Source: an uncultured bacterium
GTDB taxonomy: Bacteria > Patescibacteriota > Minisyncoccia > Phycocordibacterales > CAIZLB01
Direction: 5' to 3'
Assembly: GCA_903864515.1 (NCBI GenBank)
Contig: CAIPFZ010000054.1
Span: forward strand, 1 to 9,932
Length of the DNA stretch: 9,932 bases
Shown here: positions 6,650 through 9,932 of the stretch, one piece after another
How positions within the stretch are numbered: the first letter of the stretch is position 1
Layout of the letters: each line of letters begins with the position of its first letter
Notes under the pieces: model-generated
What the model saw: only the letters and a program-made list of their open reading frames with translations
Database searches by the model: none
Told to the model about the DNA's origin: nothing
Program-made: the position numbers and the translations under genes

Positions 6650-8482
6650 CTACTTATTAGCCTTGTTCTTCCTTTCGTTTTCATACTTCATGTGTATGTC
6701 GTTTACTTCTAGAGCAATCCATTGATAATGTCCTTCTATGTATTTTTCTAATAAAGGCCTCAAATAAAACTTGTCAGAGGCTGTTTGTTTTTTATTCTCA
6801 ACTGTAGCGATCACAGTTACAGTAGCGTAGTCGCTGTACATACTCCGAACACCATAATAGGTTTCAAAATTCCTCAAACAGTCATAAGGATTATTAGCTT
6901 TAGATAATGTTGTGGTACCTGAAGATGGTTCTTTCTCAATTCTACCCTCCTCCGCTTCGAGACGTGACGTGGCATCCTTAAAATCTTTCTCTGGGTTAGA
7001 AGGGGTCTCATCTTTTTTTCCACCCCATTCGTTATTAAATAGATACTGCAAATTAATTGAATGTTGTTTCTCCAGCGGTGAAAGATTCAAGGGAACTCCA
7101 GAGTAATTTATAATTTGTTTATACTCAGTTTCCGTGGTCTTTGGGTTGCTGACCATTAGATTATGGAAAAAAATATCATATTCAGAATAATTTCCAATCT
7201 CCCCCACCAACTTCTGCTTCGGCACCGGATTAGGCAAAGCAGGACAGAAGATTTTGTAGTATTTAGAGTCATCGGATGTGCCCGATCCACTCGCCCCGCT
7301 TCCACTTGCTTTATTTTTAGGGACTTCAATTGTTGGAATATCTGGTTTGTATATTGCCTCCGCCTTCTCCCCCCAGAACATATAACCAAAGAAGTCAGCT
7401 ATAGCGCCCCACACGTCCCCAAACCAGCTGCCAATAGAGTTAATCACACTTGCCTTCTGTGTAGCAGCAGGTATTGTCTCGGTTGTTGTAGCAACAGCAA
7501 CAGGTTCTGGTAGTACCTCTCTTGGTGGAAGTCTTAGATCAATCTTCTTGTTAATGTTCATAAGTATTGCACTTCCAGCATCAAGGAGTGAACTGTTTAC
7601 TTTGTTATATATATCACCAAATCTTGTTGGATTAGCATTAAACAAACTTGCATACTCCTGTAGTGAGTTCATTGGAATAGCAGCTATTGTTTTATCTGTT
7701 ACATTATCTGTCTGTCCAAAGAACAAGAAGGCATTAGGATTAGTTAGATTAGTTGTAGCAGGTGGTGGTATTACTCTTGATCTTGTCTCAGCAACATTAG
7801 GAGTACCATTCAATGTGTTTCTTGCAAGAGAACGCAAGGATGAGGAATCTGTGGACTTATCAGTGAACTTACCAGACCTTATTGCAACATTCATCTTACT
7901 TGTTAGATTCTTGTTTACGTTGTTTATGAGAGTGGTATAGTATCTGAATTTGTTTCCAACATATGCATCTCTTACAGATGCGTATGTTAGAGCTGTAACG
8001 TCTATCTCATAGTATGTTCTTGGAGATACTCCAGTCTTTCTTGTGTTGTCTACATTACACAATCTAGTCTTCTCACTTGCCTGCTTTAATCCTTCAACTT
8101 GGTATGTTGCATAGGAAAGAGCAAGGTTGTTTATTGTATCTAGATAGTTTGAACATGCAGGAGTTGAGGTTGACTGAGTGTTACAAGATGCATTGTAGTA
8201 TGACTCCATCACTTGCTTCATTTGCAAGCTAAGTAGATTAGTGATTGTTCTAACATCAGACGCAATATTAGCATAAGCAAAACAAGAGTCTGGGAGCATG
8301 GAGACACCAAATCCGGAGAATGGTTTAATGTAGTCTCTTCCTGATGCTCCTGTAATGTATGCGGATGATGTAGCAAAAGATTGAGGTGAGGGTGGAGTTT
8401 GTGCCTCGGCTTGGTTTATAAAAGATACAGAAGTTAGAATAGCCAATGACGCTATTGCCGACCTGATTGATAATCTACTCAT
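6650..8482 (-). CDS. Secreted 610-residue protein of unknown function
   Basis: I do not recognise a family. The N-terminus is a Sec signal peptide: Arg-containing start, hydrophobic core (about 9-22: AIASLAILTSVSFI) and an AEA-Q cleavage site near residue 27. The mature part (about 35-310) is Ser/Thr/Asn/Tyr-rich with four cysteines (67, 100, 110, 142), and looks like a helical extracellular domain. A Pro/Thr-rich linker (about 315-345) leads to an aromatic, amphipathic segment (347-370: SIGSWFGDVWG...FFGYMFWG) that may sit on or in a membrane. A Gly/Ser linker (393-403) follows, then a C-terminal domain (about 408-605) with Cys 413 and 535 and a charged low-complexity stretch (490-520). It is probably exported or surface-bound. 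It has its own terminator, and no ribosome site precedes the ATG. Codon use looks more biased in the N-terminal half than in the C-terminal half. Confidence 0.8.
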   Translation of the reverse strand: MSRLSIRSAIASLAILTSVSFINQAEAQTPPSPQSFATSSAYITGASGRDYIKPFSGFGVSMLPDSCFAYANIASDVRTITNLLSLQMKQVMESYYNASCNTQSTSTPACSNYLDTINNLALSYATYQVEGLKQASEKTRLCNVDNTRKTGVSPRTYYEIDVTALTYASVRDAYVGNKFRYYTTLINNVNKNLTSKMNVAIRSGKFTDKSTDSSSLRSLARNTLNGTPNVAETRSRVIPPPATTNLTNPNAFLFFGQTDNVTDKTIAAIPMNSLQEYASLFNANPTRFGDIYNKVNSSLLDAGSAILMNINKKIDLRLPPREVLPEPVAVATTTETIPAATQKASVINSIGSWFGDVWGAIADFFGYMFWGEKAEAIYKPDIPTIEVPKNKASGSGASGSGTSDDSKYYKIFCPALPNPVPKQKLVGEIGNYSEYDIFFHNLMVSNPKTTETEYKQIINYSGVPLNLSPLEKQHSINLQYLFNNEWGGKKDETPSNPEKDFKDATSRLEAEEGRIEKEPSSGTTTLSKANNPYDCLRNFETYYGVRSMYSDYATVTVIATVENKKQTASDKFYLRPLLEKYIEGHYQWIALEVNDIHMKYENERKNKANK

Positions 8483-8510
8483 ATAATATTTATTTATTTT
8501 GTAATTAATT

Positions 8511-8536
8511 AAACCACTCCCATGTGGGCGTGGTTT
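8511..8536 (-). terminator. Probable terminator after rpoD
   Basis: AAACCAC pairs with GTGGTTT and, after one mismatch, CCC with GGG around a short loop (8511-8536). On the minus strand it is followed by AATTAATTAC, a modest T-rich tract. It lies about 80 bases after the sigma factor stop and about 30 bases before the ATG of the 610-residue gene. It is weaker than the other three terminators in this window. Confidence 0.55.
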
Positions 8537-8614
8537 AATTTTAACATAGTAGGTAGATTTTGGGATAAGGGGGTGGGGATAACTTTTCTCTATAGTTATA
8601 ACATAAGACCCTCC

Positions 8615-9932
8615 CTAGTAATTCTTCAATCTATTCACTTTATCATGCTGTCTAATCTTCTCATGAGCCTTTGCTTCAATTTGTCTAATACGCTCACGAG
8701 TCACACCAAACATTTTTCCAACTTCCTCCAGTGTATGCTGAATTCCATCAGCAAGACCATGGCGTAGCATCAAAATCTCACGCTCCTTCTCTGATAAATC
8801 GCCAAGAATTTCTTTAACCTGATCTGCCAAGATTCTACGTGATGCTTCTTGATCAGGAGAGAGAATTTTTTCATCTGCAATAAAGTCTCCAAATGTTGAT
8901 TTATCATCATCATCCCCCACTGATGCATCAAGAGAAACTGTTGTTTGATCAATTTTCTCAATTGTATAAATCTTCTCAACATCAATTCCCATCTCCATTG
9001 CAATCTCCTCTGGCAGTGGATCACGTCCCAAGTCTTGTGTAAGGCGTCTTAGAACTTGTTTGTATTTTGCAATTGTCTCAACCATGTGAACTGGAACTCT
9101 AATTGTTCTTGATTGATCAGCGAGTGCACGTGTAATTGATTGTCTAATCCACCAAGTAGCATATGTTGAGAATTTAAAACCCTTGGACCAGTCAAACTTA
9201 TCTACGGCCTTAAATAAGCCTATATTTCCCTCTTGAATTAGATCAAGAAGCGTTAGATCAGGACTTCTATTTGCATATTTCTTAGCAATGGAAACCACAA
9301 GTCTTAGGTTTGCCTTTGCAAGAAGACCCTCAGCGTCCTTATCACCATTTGCAATTCTCTTTGCCAACTCTTTTTCTTCAGAACCATTAATAAGTGGATA
9401 TTGTCCAATCTCCTTAAGATACATTTGAATTGAATCATAATTTGAATCATTCTTATTGATTGCATATTTCTTAAGTAAATCTTCTTCTTGATTTTTTACA
9501 TCAAGCATTCCTCCACCTTCCAAGACATCAATTCCTGCTGTTTGTAATTTCTCATACAAAACATCTAGAAACATTATATCTTCTTCAATATTTGGAAACT
9601 CCTTCAAAATCTCATCATAAGTAACAAAACCTCTGTCACGTCCACGAGAAAGAAGGGCGCTCGCTCTTTCCTCCCATGTAGTAGTTTTACCTTTTACATT
9701 AGAGTGTGTTGAATGAAAAGCAGACTTATCTGTTTTTTTCAAAACTTTAACAGCCACCTTTTTTACTTTCTCCTTTTTTGGCGCGGCAACTTTTTTGACA
9801 GGTAAAGCCTTCACCTTTTTAACAGGCTTCTTTTCTACCTTACTTGTTTTATTATCTTTTGTTTTTGAGGTTTTTTTAATCAATTTTTTATTATTTAAAT
9901 TTTTATTTGAAACAGACTTTATTATTTTTGAT
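8615..9932 (-). CDS. rpoD: Primary RNA polymerase sigma factor, sigma-70/SigA (start probably outside window)
   Basis: Residues are numbered from the in-frame TTG at 9883. A lysine-rich tail (1-52, with KKVxxxPVKKV and APKKEKVKK patches) precedes a region 1.1-like domain (about 68-121: GFVTYDEILKEFPN). Region 1.2 follows (about 147-180, MYLKEIGQYPLI). Region 2 (185-265) contains the -10 recognition and melting helix (KGFKFSTYATWWIRQSITRA), then VPVHMVE. Region 3 spans about 267-335 and region 4 about 350-410 (-35-binding helix-turn-helix TLEEVGKMFGVTRERIRQIE). This is the housekeeping sigma factor that directs core polymerase to -35/-10 promoters such as those seen here. The frame stays open from 9883 to the right edge with more Lys/Asn/Ser codons, and the TTG has no ribosome site, so the real start is probably beyond 9932. 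If the TTG is used, the protein has 422 residues. Confidence 0.97.
   Translation of the reverse strand, partial: SKIIKSVSNKNLNNKKLIKKTSKTKDNKTSKVEKKPVKKVKALPVKKVAAPKKEKVKKVAVKVLKKTDKSAFHSTHSNVKGKTTTWEERASALLSRGRDRGFVTYDEILKEFPNIEEDIMFLDVLYEKLQTAGIDVLEGGGMLDVKNQEEDLLKKYAINKNDSNYDSIQMYLKEIGQYPLINGSEEKELAKRIANGDKDAEGLLAKANLRLVVSIAKKYANRSPDLTLLDLIQEGNIGLFKAVDKFDWSKGFKFSTYATWWIRQSITRALADQSRTIRVPVHMVETIAKYKQVLRRLTQDLGRDPLPEEIAMEMGIDVEKIYTIEKIDQTTVSLDASVGDDDDKSTFGDFIADEKILSPDQEASRRILADQVKEILGDLSEKEREILMLRHGLADGIQHTLEEVGKMFGVTRERIRQIEAKAHEKIRQHDKVNRLKNY

Noticed and set aside
7548..7940. A 130-codon plus-strand ORF opposite the secreted protein gene
   Set aside because: It is antisense to a well-supported gene with a signal peptide. 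The hydrophobic composition is a by-product of the opposite strand's Asn/Thr/Ser/Lys codons, and there is no promoter or ribosome site of its own.

Overview
The window looks like a piece of an AT-rich, gene-dense, ultra-small bacterium of the Patescibacteria (Candidate Phyla Radiation), most likely a Parcubacteria-like lineage. The reasons are the lysine-tailed primary sigma factor, the single-chain UvrD-type helicase/nuclease, a pilin-like surface protein, a membrane-anchored DsbA-like oxidoreductase, large secreted proteins without recognisable homologues, and few Shine-Dalgarno sites. At least one gene (2189-2761) ends in TGA, so the UGA-as-glycine code of Gracilibacteria/Absconditabacteria is unlikely. 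The lineage is an inference; no marker gene here proves it.

Layout. Positions 1-2761 read on the plus strand: the 3' part of a cysteine-rich, pilin-like surface protein (1-941), a gap with a possible decayed minus-strand gene (972-1280), a DsbA-like thioredoxin-fold protein (1307-1993) with a near-perfect terminator, then an unidentified 190-residue protein (2189-2761) with its own consensus promoter, a structured leader and a strong GC-rich terminator. From 2815 to the right edge everything reads on the minus strand: an SF1 helicase fused to a RecB-type nuclease (2815-6498), a secreted 610-residue protein of unknown function (6650-8482), and the housekeeping sigma factor RpoD/SigA (8615 to the right edge). 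The two gene sets converge at the palindrome at 2780-2807.

How the parts fit. The sigma factor is core transcription. The helicase/nuclease is probably a double-strand-break end-processing enzyme standing in for RecBCD/AddAB. The left side and the 610-residue gene concern the cell surface: a pilin-like protein with twelve visible cysteines, a disulfide oxidoreductase that could fold it, and a Sec-exported protein with six cysteines. Each gene appears to be its own transcription unit. Hairpin terminators follow three of the genes, with a weaker one after rpoD. Promoters are visible directly before the helicase (with a leaderless start) and before the 190-residue gene, and possibly before the DsbA-like gene.

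No CRISPR array, insertion sequence, tRNA, rRNA or recognised defence system was found. The most unusual items are the self-contained GC-richer 190-residue gene cassette, the Cys-rich pilin extension with SSLGG repeats, the unrecognised 610-residue exported protein, and the possible gene relic at 972-1280.
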